DNA of 36,603 nt from a virus: IMG/VR virus record IMGVR_UViG_3300034279_000884, positions 1-36,603 of that record. One strand, 5' to 3'. The position numbers and the translations under genes are program-made. The notes below the pieces were generated by a model, which searched no databases, had not been told where the DNA came from, and saw nothing but the letters and a program-made list of their open reading frames with translations. Positions 12,493-21,971 of the stretch are shown here, piece by piece (position 1 is the stretch's first letter; the number at the start of each line of letters is the position of its first letter).

Positions 12493-14334
12493 ATGGCTAC
12501 TAAAATACAACTAAGAAGAGGTACTGCCTCACAATGGACTTCTGCTAATCCTACACTTTCATCTGGCGAGGCGGGATTTGAGACTGACACAGGAAAACTT
12601 AAAATTGGAAATGGATCTACAGCATGGAATTCATTATCTTATGCTTCAGTAACATCATCAGATATTACTACTGAAGTAAATAGTGCTATTTCTAATTTAG
12701 TAGATTCCGCACCATCAGGACTTAATACATTAAATGAATTGGCAGCGGCTATAAATGACGATCCTAACTTTTTTACAACAGTAGCCACAAACCTTTCTAA
12801 TCACGAAAATGATACAACAAGTATTCACGGTATTTCAAATACCGCTAATCTTGTGTATACAAGTGATTCTAGACTCTCAGATGCAAGAACTCCAACTTCT
12901 CACGCATCTTCACATGGATCAGGTGGATCAGATGCAATAACAATAGCGCAATCTCAAGTTACCAATCTTTCTACTGATTTATCTGATAAGGCTCCACTAT
13001 CATCACCAAACTTGACGGGAACTCCAACAGCACCTACTGCTAATCAAGGATCAAATAGTACACAGATAGCAACTACCGCATATGTAGATACTGCTGCATC
13101 TAATGCTACTACAGCAGTACTAGGAAATGCCCCATCAAATCTCAACACTTTGGGAGAAATTGCTTCATCAATAAATAATGATGCCACTTTTTCTACAACA
13201 GTAAATAATGCCTTAGCATTAAAAGCACCATTGGCATCACCAGAATTAACTGGTACACCTACTGCACCAACTGCAACTGCAGGAAATAATAGCACTCAAA
13301 TTGCTACAACTGCTTATGCAGATACTGCAGCAGCAAATGCAGCATCAGCATTAGTTGATTCTGCTCCGTCTACATTGAACACTTTGAATGAACTTGCTGC
13401 AGCGTTGGGAGATGATCCTAGTTATGCAACTACAATTACTACTGCATTAGGTGGAAAAGAGCCAACAATTACTTCTGGAACTACCAGTCAATACTGGCGT
13501 GGCGACAAGTCTTGGCAAACCTTAGATAAATCAGCAGTAGGCTTATCAGATGTAGAAAATACTGCTATAAGCACTTGGACAGGATCTAGTAATATAACTA
13601 CAGTAGGAACTCTAACAAATCTTACAGTTACTAATACAATTACTGGAAGTATTTCTGGTAATTCTGCAACTGTAACAAACGGAGTTTATACAACAGGCTC
13701 ATATGCAGATCCATCATGGATTACTTCATTATCTAAGTCTAAAGTTGGACTATCCAATGTAGAAGATACTGCTCTATCTACATGGACAGGAAGTTCAAGC
13801 ATAACCACCCTTGGAACCATTGCTTCTGGTACATGGAATGGTAGTACTATTGGTGCTACATATATAGATTCAGCAATTGCTAGATTATCTGGACCAACAT
13901 TTACTGGAACAGTAGTTCTTCCATCCACTACCTCTATTGGAGATGTATCATCAACAGAACTGGGCTATCTTGATGGAGTTACTTCTGCAATTCAGACACA
14001 ATTAAATGCTAAGGCGAATATTTCTATATCTACTAATGCTCAAACTGGAACATCTTATACATTAGTATTATCTGATGCTAGTAAATTAATAGAAATGAAT
14101 AATGCTAGTGCTAATACTTTAACTATACCGACAGATTCATCTGTTGCATTCCCAGTTGGAACTAAAATTGATATTGTTCAAACTGGAGCGGGTGAAACAA
14201 GTATCGCCCCAGCATCTGGAGTTACCCTTAATTCAGATGGGAATAAGCGTAAAGTTAATGTGCAATGGGCGGGAGTGTCATTAATTAAGCGTGCAACAGA
14301 TACCTGGGTTCTCATTGGATCATTAAAGGCATGA
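12493..14334 (+). CDS. Large tail fibre protein (613 aa)
   Basis: N-terminus MATKIQLRRGTASQWTSANP with SSGEAGFETDTGKLKIGNGS is the classic start of phage fibre proteins. Three copies of a LNTLxELAAAIxDDP-type repeat occur near residues 75, 213 and 292, interleaved with LTGTPTAPTA...TQIATTAY repeats near 175 and 255. A block at about 410-515 (SKVGLSNVEDTALSTW to SAIQTQLNAK) is closely repeated in the 999-residue fibre. The last 100 residues (SYTLVLSDASKLIEMNN ... TWVLIGSLKA) form a beta domain also ending the 338-residue fibre at 22910. It is likely a trimeric host-recognition fibre. Confidence 0.8.
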   Translation: MATKIQLRRGTASQWTSANPTLSSGEAGFETDTGKLKIGNGSTAWNSLSYASVTSSDITTEVNSAISNLVDSAPSGLNTLNELAAAINDDPNFFTTVATNLSNHENDTTSIHGISNTANLVYTSDSRLSDARTPTSHASSHGSGGSDAITIAQSQVTNLSTDLSDKAPLSSPNLTGTPTAPTANQGSNSTQIATTAYVDTAASNATTAVLGNAPSNLNTLGEIASSINNDATFSTTVNNALALKAPLASPELTGTPTAPTATAGNNSTQIATTAYADTAAANAASALVDSAPSTLNTLNELAAALGDDPSYATTITTALGGKEPTITSGTTSQYWRGDKSWQTLDKSAVGLSDVENTAISTWTGSSNITTVGTLTNLTVTNTITGSISGNSATVTNGVYTTGSYADPSWITSLSKSKVGLSNVEDTALSTWTGSSSITTLGTIASGTWNGSTIGATYIDSAIARLSGPTFTGTVVLPSTTSIGDVSSTELGYLDGVTSAIQTQLNAKANISISTNAQTGTSYTLVLSDASKLIEMNNASANTLTIPTDSSVAFPVGTKIDIVQTGAGETSIAPASGVTLNSDGNKRKVNVQWAGVSLIKRATDTWVLIGSLKA

Positions 14335-15305
14335 GTCTATGGCTAGGAACATTAGGTAGTCAAATTACCACACCCCCTCTCCTTGTTCAATATCTTATTG
14401 TTGCGGGAGGAGGAGGTGCTGGAGGGGCTTTAAGTACTGGCGTAGGAGGTGCTGGAGGAGCCGGAGGCTTCCGCACTTCAGTACCTGGAGATCTTAATCC
14501 ACCAGATAAGTCTATGGTTTATGTTTATCCTGAGTTTAGAACGCCCGACCCACAGTTTGCCGCACTAACCAATACTCCGTACACGATAACCGTAGGCGCT
14601 GGAGGATCAGCAGGCGCACTAAACTCTTCACAGAATGGGGCATCAGGAAGTAACAGTCGCTTTGCCAGCGTTACCATTTTTGGAGGCGGCGGCGGCGGCT
14701 TCGGCCCTACTGGTAATGGTCTTGATGGAGGTAGCGGCGGAGGCGGCGGCGGTGGCACTACTAATACTTCAGGTGGCGGAAGAGCAGAACGCCAGGGGAG
14801 TTTTGGAGGTATTGGAAGACCGACAAGTCCCTGGTCAGGACAAGCATTTTCTGGCGCAGGAGGAGGGGCTGGTGGATACGGAAATCAAAGTGATCAATTT
14901 TCCGGTAGTATACCTTATGGTGGAAACCCAATGCCTTCAAGTCTGGGCGGGTACCTTGCCGGAGGCGGCTCGGGTGGGAATAGATGGGATAGCAGAATAG
15001 ATCCTGATTGGCAGCGCATTCCCGGACCTGCAAGCCCAGGAGGAGGTCTTGATATTGCTACAGGATCTGGAATTGCTGGAGTTTCTGGGGGCACAAATAC
15101 TGGATACGGAGGCGGAGGATCTGGAGGACATATCTACTCTGGAGGAAATGGCGGATCTGGTATAGTACTAATATCTATTCCATCCTTCTACACAGCATCT
15201 TTTTCTGGCGGCGTTACTCAAACATCTACAATAAATGGTGATCGTAGAATATATACAATCACAGCAACTACTACTACATCAGAAACAATTACTTTCTTAG
15301 GATAA
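14331..15305 (+). CDS. Glycine-rich tail adhesin, copy 1 (324 aa)
   Basis: Overlaps the previous stop (ATGA). After MSLWLGTLGSQITTPPLL comes VQYLIVAGGGGAGGA and a body with many Gly runs, ending SGIVLISIPSFYTASF and a Thr-rich strand TITATTTTSETITFLG. Gly-rich proteins with YLxVAGGGG repeats form polyglycine-II sandwich tips on phage fibres and bind surface receptors. The variable middle (about 135-240) differs strongly from copy 2 at 15719, while both ends are nearly identical. It is probably a receptor-binding tip. Frames seen in other phases here are shadows of the Gly codons. Confidence 0.75.
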   Translation: MSLWLGTLGSQITTPPLLVQYLIVAGGGGAGGALSTGVGGAGGAGGFRTSVPGDLNPPDKSMVYVYPEFRTPDPQFAALTNTPYTITVGAGGSAGALNSSQNGASGSNSRFASVTIFGGGGGGFGPTGNGLDGGSGGGGGGGTTNTSGGGRAERQGSFGGIGRPTSPWSGQAFSGAGGGAGGYGNQSDQFSGSIPYGGNPMPSSLGGYLAGGGSGGNRWDSRIDPDWQRIPGPASPGGGLDIATGSGIAGVSGGTNTGYGGGGSGGHIYSGGNGGSGIVLISIPSFYTASFSGGVTQTSTINGDRRIYTITATTTTSETITFLG

Positions 15306-15307
15306 TC

Positions 15308-15703
15308 ATGGGACATTACGCAAAAATTGAAAATGGAATCGTAACCTTTGTCACCAAAAGTCGTGATGAAGATGATAGTCGTGAACTTGAAATATCTGCT
15401 GAAACTGGAGATATGTATCGTCGCACTTCATATAATACAAGGGGCGGGGTTTATTATGACCCTATTACAAATGAACCAAGTGATGATCAATCCAAGGCTT
15501 TCCGCTATAACTTTGCAGCGGTTGGATACACATTCGACCCCGACTTTGGTCCAGATGGTGCTTTCATTCCACCAAAACCTCATCCATCTTGGATATTAGA
15601 TTTTGACAGGGCTTTATGGAATTCTCCAGAACCTTATCCAGAAGTTGATGGAGCATGGGTATGGAATGAACAAACTCTTTCATGGATAGACGCTAGTATT
15701 TAG
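15308..15703 (+). CDS. Conserved phage structural-type protein (131 aa)
   Basis: Starts MGHYAKIENGIVTFVTKS. The core has YRRTSYNTRGGVYYD, then FRYNFAAVGYTFDPDFG, and the C-terminal half PPKPHPSWILDFDRALWNS ... WVWNEQTLSWID. I recognise the TSYNTRGGV ... YAGIGYTYD ... IPPKPxxSWxLD pattern from marine and freshwater phages, where it accompanies tail fibres; its function is not established. It follows the glycine-rich adhesin, and a 22-codon remnant of the same gene follows adhesin copy 2 (16702-16770), so adhesin plus this gene were once duplicated as a unit. Confidence 0.7.
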   Translation: MGHYAKIENGIVTFVTKSRDEDDSRELEISAETGDMYRRTSYNTRGGVYYDPITNEPSDDQSKAFRYNFAAVGYTFDPDFGPDGAFIPPKPHPSWILDFDRALWNSPEPYPEVDGAWVWNEQTLSWIDASI

Positions 15704-15718
15704 GGGATAATTAAAGGT

Positions 15719-16699
15719 ATGAGTTTACTAATAGGAGTATTGGGTAGTCAGATTACTGCGCCACCACTTCTTGTTCAATATCTTATTGTTGCGGGAGGAG
15801 GAGGTGCTGGAGGGGCTTTAAGTGGAGGAACTGGAGGCGCAGGCGGCGGAGGCGGGTACCGCACTTCAGTACCTGGAGATCTTAATCCCCCTGACCGTAG
15901 CACCGACATGCCTCAGTTTAGAACACCCGACCCGCAGTTTGCTGCACTAACTAATACTCCGTACACGATAACTGTAGGCGCTGGAGGATCAGCAGGCGCA
16001 CTAAACTCTTCACAGAATGGGGCATCAGGAAGTAACAGTCGCTTTGCCAGCGTTACCATTTTTGGCGGAGGGGGTGGAGGTTTCGGTTCCACTTCCCCTG
16101 GCAATGGCCTTAGTGGAGGTAGTGGAGGCGGTGGTGGTGCTGGTGCTAACGCTGCTACTACCTCAGGTGGAGGAAGAGCAGAGCGTCAGGGCCATGCTGG
16201 AGGTAGTGGAAGATATATTGGCGGTATTGGCATTACCTCATTATCTGGCCCAGGGGGGGGTGCGGGAGGCTACGTCGGCCAATATTCAACACCAGATCGA
16301 ACCCATCCGCTTGGTGCATATCCCATGAATTCAAGTCTGGGCGGCTCCTACGCCGCTGGCGGCGAAGGTGGAATTAGATGGAGTAGCGAATTGGGTTGGG
16401 ATGGTTTCGCCGCTATGGGACCCGTCACCCAAGGTGGAGTCTTTGACTATGCCACAAATACTGGAACTGCTGGAACTTCTGGGGGGATAAATACTGGTCA
16501 CGGCGGAGGAGGATCTGGAGGCCATGTTCTTTCTGGAGGAAACGGGGGGTCTGGAATAGTTATAATATCCATTCCATCTTTTTATACAGCATCTTTTTCT
16601 AATGGAGTTACTCAAACATCTACCATAAGTGGTAGCCGAAGAGTCTACACAATCACAGCAACTACAACTACATCGGAAACAATTACTTTCTTAGGCTAA
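15719..16699 (+). CDS. Glycine-rich tail adhesin, copy 2 (326 aa)
   Basis: Paralogue of the adhesin at 14331. The first 60 and last 80 residues, and the segment TPYTITVGAGGSAGALNSSQ, are nearly identical even at the base level. The tip region (about 110-245) carries different Gly-loop inserts (for example TSLSGPGGGAGGYVGQ). The pattern suggests conserved attachment ends and a rapidly changing receptor-binding part. ATG 15719 follows AAAGG directly. Two alternative tips in tandem could widen host range or feed recombination. Confidence 0.75.
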   Translation: MSLLIGVLGSQITAPPLLVQYLIVAGGGGAGGALSGGTGGAGGGGGYRTSVPGDLNPPDRSTDMPQFRTPDPQFAALTNTPYTITVGAGGSAGALNSSQNGASGSNSRFASVTIFGGGGGGFGSTSPGNGLSGGSGGGGGAGANAATTSGGGRAERQGHAGGSGRYIGGIGITSLSGPGGGAGGYVGQYSTPDRTHPLGAYPMNSSLGGSYAAGGEGGIRWSSELGWDGFAAMGPVTQGGVFDYATNTGTAGTSGGINTGHGGGGSGGHVLSGGNGGSGIVIISIPSFYTASFSNGVTQTSTISGSRRVYTITATTTTSETITFLG

Positions 16700-16701
16700 T
16701 C

Positions 16702-16770
16702 ATGAGGCATTGCACAAAAATTGAAAACGGAATTATAGTTACAGAACAAGAAGAGCAAAATAATATTTAA
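16702..16770 (+). pseudogene. Remnant of a second copy of the 131-residue gene
   Basis: ATG 16702 starts a 22-codon frame reading MRHCTKIENGIIVTEQEEQ and ending at TAA 16768-16770. Its first 14 codons align with MGHYAKIENGIVTF of the gene at 15308, and the bases before the ATG (TTAGGxTAATCATG) match too. It follows adhesin copy 2 just as the intact gene follows copy 1, so it is the truncated end of a tandem duplication. It could still be translated as a short peptide. Confidence 0.7.
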
Positions 16771-16787
16771 TTATCTAAAACCTAAGG

Positions 16788-16799
16788 TATAATTGATAC
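16788..16799 (+). promoter_or_regulatory. -10 element for leaderless 999-residue fibre gene
   Basis: Consensus TATAAT (16788-16793) followed by exactly six bases and ATG 16800. There is no Shine-Dalgarno sequence, so a leaderless transcript is expected. GG, not TG, precedes the hexamer, and no -35 is evident. Confidence 0.65.
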
Positions 16800-19799
16800 A
16801 TGGCCAAAGTAGCAAAAATCTGGGACGGTACAGATTGGGTAGAGTTCATATCGGCTATTCCAAATCCATATCCCGATCAAAATGGCAACGCTAATAAATA
16901 TCTTACCACAGACGGGACATTTCCATATTGGGCTGATGTTGTCGCACAAGATGGAACTAATTCCTTTGCTACTATTAATACCCCGTCTGGAACAGATCCA
17001 GTAGCAGATTCTTCCTCAGATACTTTAAATATTACCGCCTCAAATGGGATGGTGGTAACTGGAGATTCTTCTACTGATACTGTAAATTTTTCTACTAATG
17101 CTACTTCTTTAAATACCGTTGCAACTATTGTATCTAGAGATTCCAATCAGTCATTCGATATTACCGCCATTGATTTTGATACTGCAGATACTATTTCTTC
17201 TGCTGTAGGTAGATTAACCTGGGATGATGGAGAAGGAACACTAAACTTAGGCTTAAAGGGCGGGAACCTAAATCTTAGAGTAGGACAAGAAAATACAGCC
17301 CTATGTTATAACGGAACTGGATCAACAATAACAAAAGGTTCTGTAGTTTATATTTCTGGGGCACAGGGACAAAGACCATCTATATCTCTTGCTGATGCAG
17401 ATTCAGAATCAACATCAAGTAAGACATTTGGAGTGGCCGCTGAGAATATTTCAAATGACGCAGAAGGATTTGTTTGCACGTTTGGAATTGTAGAGAATAT
17501 AAATACATCTACATTTACTGCTGGTCAAGCACTATGGTTATCATCAACAGCAGGGCAATTGACAAATACAAAACCTACTCCTCCCGTGCATTCAGTATTT
17601 GTGGGGTACTGTCTAAAGTCTAATTCATCTTCTGGTCGTATTTTTATAACTCCACAAAATGGATATGAATTAGATGAACTTCATAATGTTTTAATAAATG
17701 GTATTTCAGATAATCATATTATTTCATACGACAATGCAACATCACTATGGAAAAATCAAGCACTTGTAGATGCAATTAAAGAAGTTGATGGTACTGGATC
17801 AGGCATAGACTCTGATTTATTAGATAGTCATGAGGCTACATATTTCTTAAATACTTCTTCCGCCGCACAAACCAAGGCGGGGGATTTAACTATTACTGGA
17901 AACTTAACAGTAAGCGGCACTACAACAACTATCAATTCAACTGTTGTAACTGTAGATGATAAGAATATAGAATTAGGCGCTGTTGATTCTCCTACTGATA
18001 TTACCGCTGATGGTGGTGGAATTATACTAAAGGGAGATACTGATAAAACAGTACTTTGGTCAAATTCTATATCTTCCTGGACATTTAGTGACAGTATAAA
18101 TCTAACTTCTGGATCTGTTATAAAAATAGCCGGAACCTCTGTCTTATCCGCTACACAGTATTCTGGAAATGCCGCTACTGTGACAAATGGTTTATATTCA
18201 ACTACGACTTATACTGATCCTTCATGGTTATCTACACTATCCTGGTCTAAAATAACTAATACTCCAACAACATTATTGGGTTATGGAATTATTGATGTTG
18301 AATCAACTAAAGAATATTTAGGATTAGATAATGTAGAAAATACAGCATTATCAACATGGGTCGGAAGCACAAACATAACCACATTAGGAACAATAACAAG
18401 TGGCACATGGAATGGATCAGTAATTGCAGATTCATATATTGCTTCAGCAGTAGCCCGACTTGCTGGACCTACCTTTACGGGAACAGTAGTTCTTCCAGGA
18501 ACAACTTCTATTGGAGAAGTAACCTCCACAGAGATTTCCTACCTTGATGGTGTTACCTCTGCAATTCAAACACAGATTAATAATAAGTTAGATTCAACAA
18601 CTGCGTCTTCTACATATGCTCCAATAAACTCACCAACATTTACTGGTACTGCTGACTTTACATCAGCAACCGTACTTGGTATAGATGCTCTTCCATCACA
18701 AACTGGAAATGCTGGTAAATACTTAAAGACAAACGGATCATCTGCTTTATGGGAATTCTTAAATAATATATCATATTCATCATCTGCACCATCTACTCCT
18801 TCTACTGGAGATGTATGGATTGAATCAGATGTGGATGTTAATGCGTTTGACCCACATCAGTATGTAAGATGGATTAAAATATTAACTGGATCTCAGTCTG
18901 TATTTTCTGGCGTTTCTAGCGCGGGAATTCTTTTAGAATACACTCCAGGATTTGAACAAGTATTCTTAAATGGAAGTCTATTGCTTAGAGGTACTGACTA
19001 TACAGCAACAGATGGGGCAACAGTTACTCTTACAACCCCTGCAGTTTCTGGGAATAGAATTGAAATTATTGCTCTGAATGTATTTAGTATAGCCAATGTA
19101 TATACAACTACAGAGGTTGATAATTTACTGGTAAGTAAGGCTGCACTCTCTTCTCCAACATTTACTGGAACTCCTGCTGCTCCTACAGCAAGTGCTGGAA
19201 CAAACACTACTCAAATAGCAACGACAGCATTCGTAAGAACTGAAGTTTCTAATTTAATTGCATCCGCACCAGCAGCCCTTGATACACTTGATGAATTAGC
19301 AGCAGCCCTAGGGGACGACGCTAGTTTTGCTACAACAGTAACAAATAGTTTAGCGGCTAAGGCACCAATAGCATCACCAACATTTACTGGAACGGTAACT
19401 GCGGGAACAGTAGTAGTTACTGGAATGCTTGATGTTCAAGAAATTAGAGAAGCATTAAATGATATTACACTTTCAAGTAATGTTGGAACATTAGACTGGA
19501 CTACTGGAAACGTATTCTTTATTGGTACTGCACCAACTGGAAATATGACATTTAATATTACTAATGTTCCTACAGATAATGGTGAAATTATGTCAGTCAC
19601 AGTTTTTGTTACCCAAGGATCTACAGGATATATTCCTTCTACTCTTAATATTAATGGATCTTCAGCAACTATTAGATGGGTCAATGGATCAAATCCAGTA
19701 CCTACCTCACAAGCCGGAAAGATAGATATTTTCTCCCTATCCCTGATTAGAAGGGCATCTTCTTGGACTGTACTTGGAAGTTCAAGTTTGAATTTCTAG
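16800..19799 (+). CDS. Very large tail fibre protein (999 aa)
   Basis: Starts MAKVAKIWDGTDWVEFISAI, like the fibre at 22910 (MAKPIKVWTGSEWVDV). Around residues 160-295 is a conserved beta module (YNGTGSTITKGSVVYISGAQ ... FGVAAENI ... QALWLSSTAGQL) found in many phage fibres. Next are LTVSGTTTTINSTVVTV near 375, a block at about 505-600 matching the 613-residue fibre, WIESDVD near 680, TPAAPTASAGTNTTQIATTAF near 800 and a LDELAAALGDDA repeat. The C-terminal domain ends TVLGSSSLNF. It has few Cys and is rich in Ser, Thr and Ala. It probably forms a long trimeric fibre of the adsorption apparatus. Confidence 0.8.
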   Translation: MAKVAKIWDGTDWVEFISAIPNPYPDQNGNANKYLTTDGTFPYWADVVAQDGTNSFATINTPSGTDPVADSSSDTLNITASNGMVVTGDSSTDTVNFSTNATSLNTVATIVSRDSNQSFDITAIDFDTADTISSAVGRLTWDDGEGTLNLGLKGGNLNLRVGQENTALCYNGTGSTITKGSVVYISGAQGQRPSISLADADSESTSSKTFGVAAENISNDAEGFVCTFGIVENINTSTFTAGQALWLSSTAGQLTNTKPTPPVHSVFVGYCLKSNSSSGRIFITPQNGYELDELHNVLINGISDNHIISYDNATSLWKNQALVDAIKEVDGTGSGIDSDLLDSHEATYFLNTSSAAQTKAGDLTITGNLTVSGTTTTINSTVVTVDDKNIELGAVDSPTDITADGGGIILKGDTDKTVLWSNSISSWTFSDSINLTSGSVIKIAGTSVLSATQYSGNAATVTNGLYSTTTYTDPSWLSTLSWSKITNTPTTLLGYGIIDVESTKEYLGLDNVENTALSTWVGSTNITTLGTITSGTWNGSVIADSYIASAVARLAGPTFTGTVVLPGTTSIGEVTSTEISYLDGVTSAIQTQINNKLDSTTASSTYAPINSPTFTGTADFTSATVLGIDALPSQTGNAGKYLKTNGSSALWEFLNNISYSSSAPSTPSTGDVWIESDVDVNAFDPHQYVRWIKILTGSQSVFSGVSSAGILLEYTPGFEQVFLNGSLLLRGTDYTATDGATVTLTTPAVSGNRIEIIALNVFSIANVYTTTEVDNLLVSKAALSSPTFTGTPAAPTASAGTNTTQIATTAFVRTEVSNLIASAPAALDTLDELAAALGDDASFATTVTNSLAAKAPIASPTFTGTVTAGTVVVTGMLDVQEIREALNDITLSSNVGTLDWTTGNVFFIGTAPTGNMTFNITNVPTDNGEIMSVTVFVTQGSTGYIPSTLNINGSSATIRWVNGSNPVPTSQAGKIDIFSLSLIRRASSWTVLGSSSLNF

Positions 19800-19806
19800 G
19801 AGAATA

Positions 19807-20835
19807 ATGCCATTTATATCTACTATTAGATCAGTATACGGCCCAATTGGAAGAATGGGCCGTATTATTGGTGCTAAAGATGCTATTACTGGTGGCACAA
19901 TTAGTAGTGCTGGTGGATACAGAATTCATACTTTTACTGATGTAGGAACATCTCAATTTAACATGAGCATGGTTGCCTCTGCATTAAATATCGAATATTT
20001 AATTATTGCTGGAGGAGGCTCTGGAGGATATGAATCATCTACTTACTGGGGCGGAGGAGGCGCTGGAGGATACAGAACTGGAACAATATCATCTAGTCCA
20101 TCCAATTATTCAGTAGTTGTAGGTGCAGGAGGATATAACTATTCATCAACTAACTGGTCTAATGGACTAAATTCTTCATTTAATGGAGTAGTATCTGTAG
20201 GCGGCGGATCTTCTGGAGGTCCAGCACCATCTGGACAGGGTGGCCCAACTGGTCCAGAGGTTCTTCCACAAACTGGGGGATCTGGCTCAGGCGGGTATTT
20301 TGCAAAAACACCAGGATCTGGTACTAGTGGACAAGGATCGTCTGGTGGTACATCTACTTCTTCATCAACGAACGGCGGCGGAGGAGGAGGAGCAGGAGGT
20401 GTTGGAGCAAACGGTGTAGATCAGGCTGCTGGAGTTTTAACTAATGGATATGGCGGCATAGGCGGAGCAGGAATGTCTAGTAGTATAAATGGATCTTCTA
20501 TAACTAGGGCTTCTGGCGGAGGCGGCGGAGGAGTAAGAAACAATAGAGATGCTGCATACCCAGGTACTATTCAGTCATCCACTCCAGGAGGAGGAGGAAG
20601 GGGATTTAGTAGTAATGCTAATATTTGGCCTCCTGGTTCATATGGTGGAATTGAATATAGGGCTCTTAAAGGTACTCCAAATACTGGCGGAGGCGGCGGA
20701 GGTGGTCTATGGGATGGGTATGATTACTATACTATAAATACATCAAATTCTAATTTTGTCCCTGGCCCAACATCTACTCTAACTGGCAATGAAGGCGGAT
20801 CGGGAATTATTATATTAAGATATACTTTCCCCTAG
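19807..20835 (+). CDS. Glycine-rich tail adhesin, third and divergent copy (342 aa)
   Basis: AGGAG precedes ATG 19807 and overlaps the previous stop region. The N-terminal 60 residues (MPFISTIRSVYGPIGRMG ... YRIHTFTDVG) differ from the two other adhesins. The body then begins NIEYLIIAGGGSGGYES and continues with Gly runs to GGSGIIILRYTFP. The YLIIAGGG...GIIILRYTFP frame is the common form of Gly-rich phage adhesins. It is not part of the recent tandem duplication but has the same proposed role as a receptor-binding tip. Likely cotranscribed with the 999-residue fibre. Confidence 0.75.
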   Translation: MPFISTIRSVYGPIGRMGRIIGAKDAITGGTISSAGGYRIHTFTDVGTSQFNMSMVASALNIEYLIIAGGGSGGYESSTYWGGGGAGGYRTGTISSSPSNYSVVVGAGGYNYSSTNWSNGLNSSFNGVVSVGGGSSGGPAPSGQGGPTGPEVLPQTGGSGSGGYFAKTPGSGTSGQGSSGGTSTSSSTNGGGGGGAGGVGANGVDQAAGVLTNGYGGIGGAGMSSSINGSSITRASGGGGGGVRNNRDAAYPGTIQSSTPGGGGRGFSSNANIWPPGSYGGIEYRALKGTPNTGGGGGGGLWDGYDYYTINTSNSNFVPGPTSTLTGNEGGSGIIILRYTFP

Positions 20836-20842
20836 GAATAAA

Positions 20843-21244
20843 ATGCCATTTTTTAAAACTACAAAAAATATATTCCATCCATGGGAGGATGAATTATTCT
20901 CAGAAAATTGGATGGATGCGAATAAAGTTTATACCCCACCCACCAAAGTTTGGGACTATAAAAGAGAATTAAAGATAGAAGATGTAGATATTTGGGAAGT
21001 TTTATATGAGCAGGGTGGGGGTATTGGTGTATATGCATCATGGAGTCCATATTCAGAATTTTATTTAATTAGAACTGGATGGGAAGAAGAATGGGCAGGG
21101 AGAGGTCTAGAAACATATTATGGAGAGAATGCTCAAAGTAAAGTAATGAAAAGATGTAAGGAATTAAAAATACCACTACAAATTAATAAATTATGGATAG
21201 AACCAGACGACATGTGGCTATATTCTAATATAGAGGTAAATTAA
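20843..21244 (+). CDS. Hypothetical protein (133 aa)
   Basis: Follows the third adhesin by seven bases with TAGGA as ribosome site. Begins MPFFKTTKNIFHPWED and contains VWDYKRELKIEDVDIWEVLY, GGGIGVYASWSPYSEFYLIR, and a C-terminus rich in Trp (WIEPDDMWLY). Compact globular composition with no membrane span. It is positioned like a fibre chaperone or accessory tail protein, but nothing proves that. It converges with the glycosyltransferase gene on the other strand, overlapping it tail to tail by 20 bases. Confidence 0.6.
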   Translation: MPFFKTTKNIFHPWEDELFSENWMDANKVYTPPTKVWDYKRELKIEDVDIWEVLYEQGGGIGVYASWSPYSEFYLIRTGWEEEWAGRGLETYYGENAQSKVMKRCKELKIPLQINKLWIEPDDMWLYSNIEVN

Positions 21245-21971
21245 CAGATCCCCAATCGTTCGGCGTCCAGAATCCAAACTCTTGAATAGAATGATCATTG
21301 TATTTATAATTTCTACCTATTGATTGTGGATTAATTGGTAAAGGCTCTCTTAAAAACATTTCATGAGAAACCCTAGTACTGCTATCAACATAAATATCAT
21401 ATCCAAGTTTTCTTAATAAAGAACAGACATAGAAATCTTCTGACTCATAGATATTTGCACTATTTACACCAACTCTAAAAACATCATATGTTCTATTACC
21501 ATGATCATCAATATAGAATAAATTATTTTTTTCACAATACTCTGCTATGTCTAAACAAGCCTTTCTAGAGATAGAAAAAAGGCCAAATCCAGCAAAATCT
21601 GTTTTATATAAAAAGTTTCCACAATCCTCATAAACTCCAACTACGGCACATCTTACTCCGTATGCAGAAACTGGATACTTTAGTGGTGTTGATAGGGCTA
21701 TTGCATCGTGACCTAGTTCTATAATTTTTTCTATTCCTAATCTATCAGCAGCAACATCATCGTCCTGCCAAACCATATAGTCAAAGTCTGGTACATTATT
21801 TAAAATATCTGAAAATATAGCATTACGAGCGCGGGAGACTAAACTATCTCCTGGGTATATTTTATGCATAATTCTAAATTTAGAAGAAGATAAATAATCA
21901 ATAATTGATTGCATATATTGAACAGTAACTGTATTCTTATATGAAGGTGTTGCAATTACTATATTTTTCAT
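21225..21971 (-). CDS. GT-A glycosyltransferase (248 aa)
   Basis: Begins MKNIVIATPSYKNTVTVQYM, an inverting GT2-like N-terminal strand and donor loop. GDSLVSRARNAIFSD (41-55) and the DxD-type metal site in MVWQDDDVAADR (D70-D72) mark the nucleotide-sugar site. The C-terminal part SEDFYVCSLLRKLGYDIYVD resembles acceptor-side motifs. It is cytoplasmic, without a membrane segment. It couples by ATGA to the upstream glycosyltransferase, and both lie against the direction of the surrounding tail genes. The likely acceptor is a virion or wall component, but this is unproven. Confidence 0.8.
   Translation of the reverse strand: MKNIVIATPSYKNTVTVQYMQSIIDYLSSSKFRIMHKIYPGDSLVSRARNAIFSDILNNVPDFDYMVWQDDDVAADRLGIEKIIELGHDAIALSTPLKYPVSAYGVRCAVVGVYEDCGNFLYKTDFAGFGLFSISRKACLDIAEYCEKNNLFYIDDHGNRTYDVFRVGVNSANIYESEDFYVCSLLRKLGYDIYVDSSTRVSHEMFLREPLPINPQSIGRNYKYNDHSIQEFGFWTPNDWGSVNLPLY

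Noticed and set aside
14635-15000. Rightward 121-residue frame inside the adhesin (and similar ones at 16017 and 14525)
   Set aside because: They come from out-of-frame reading of Gly codons (GGN runs giving Ala/Val/Glu- or Pro-rich text) and have no start signals.
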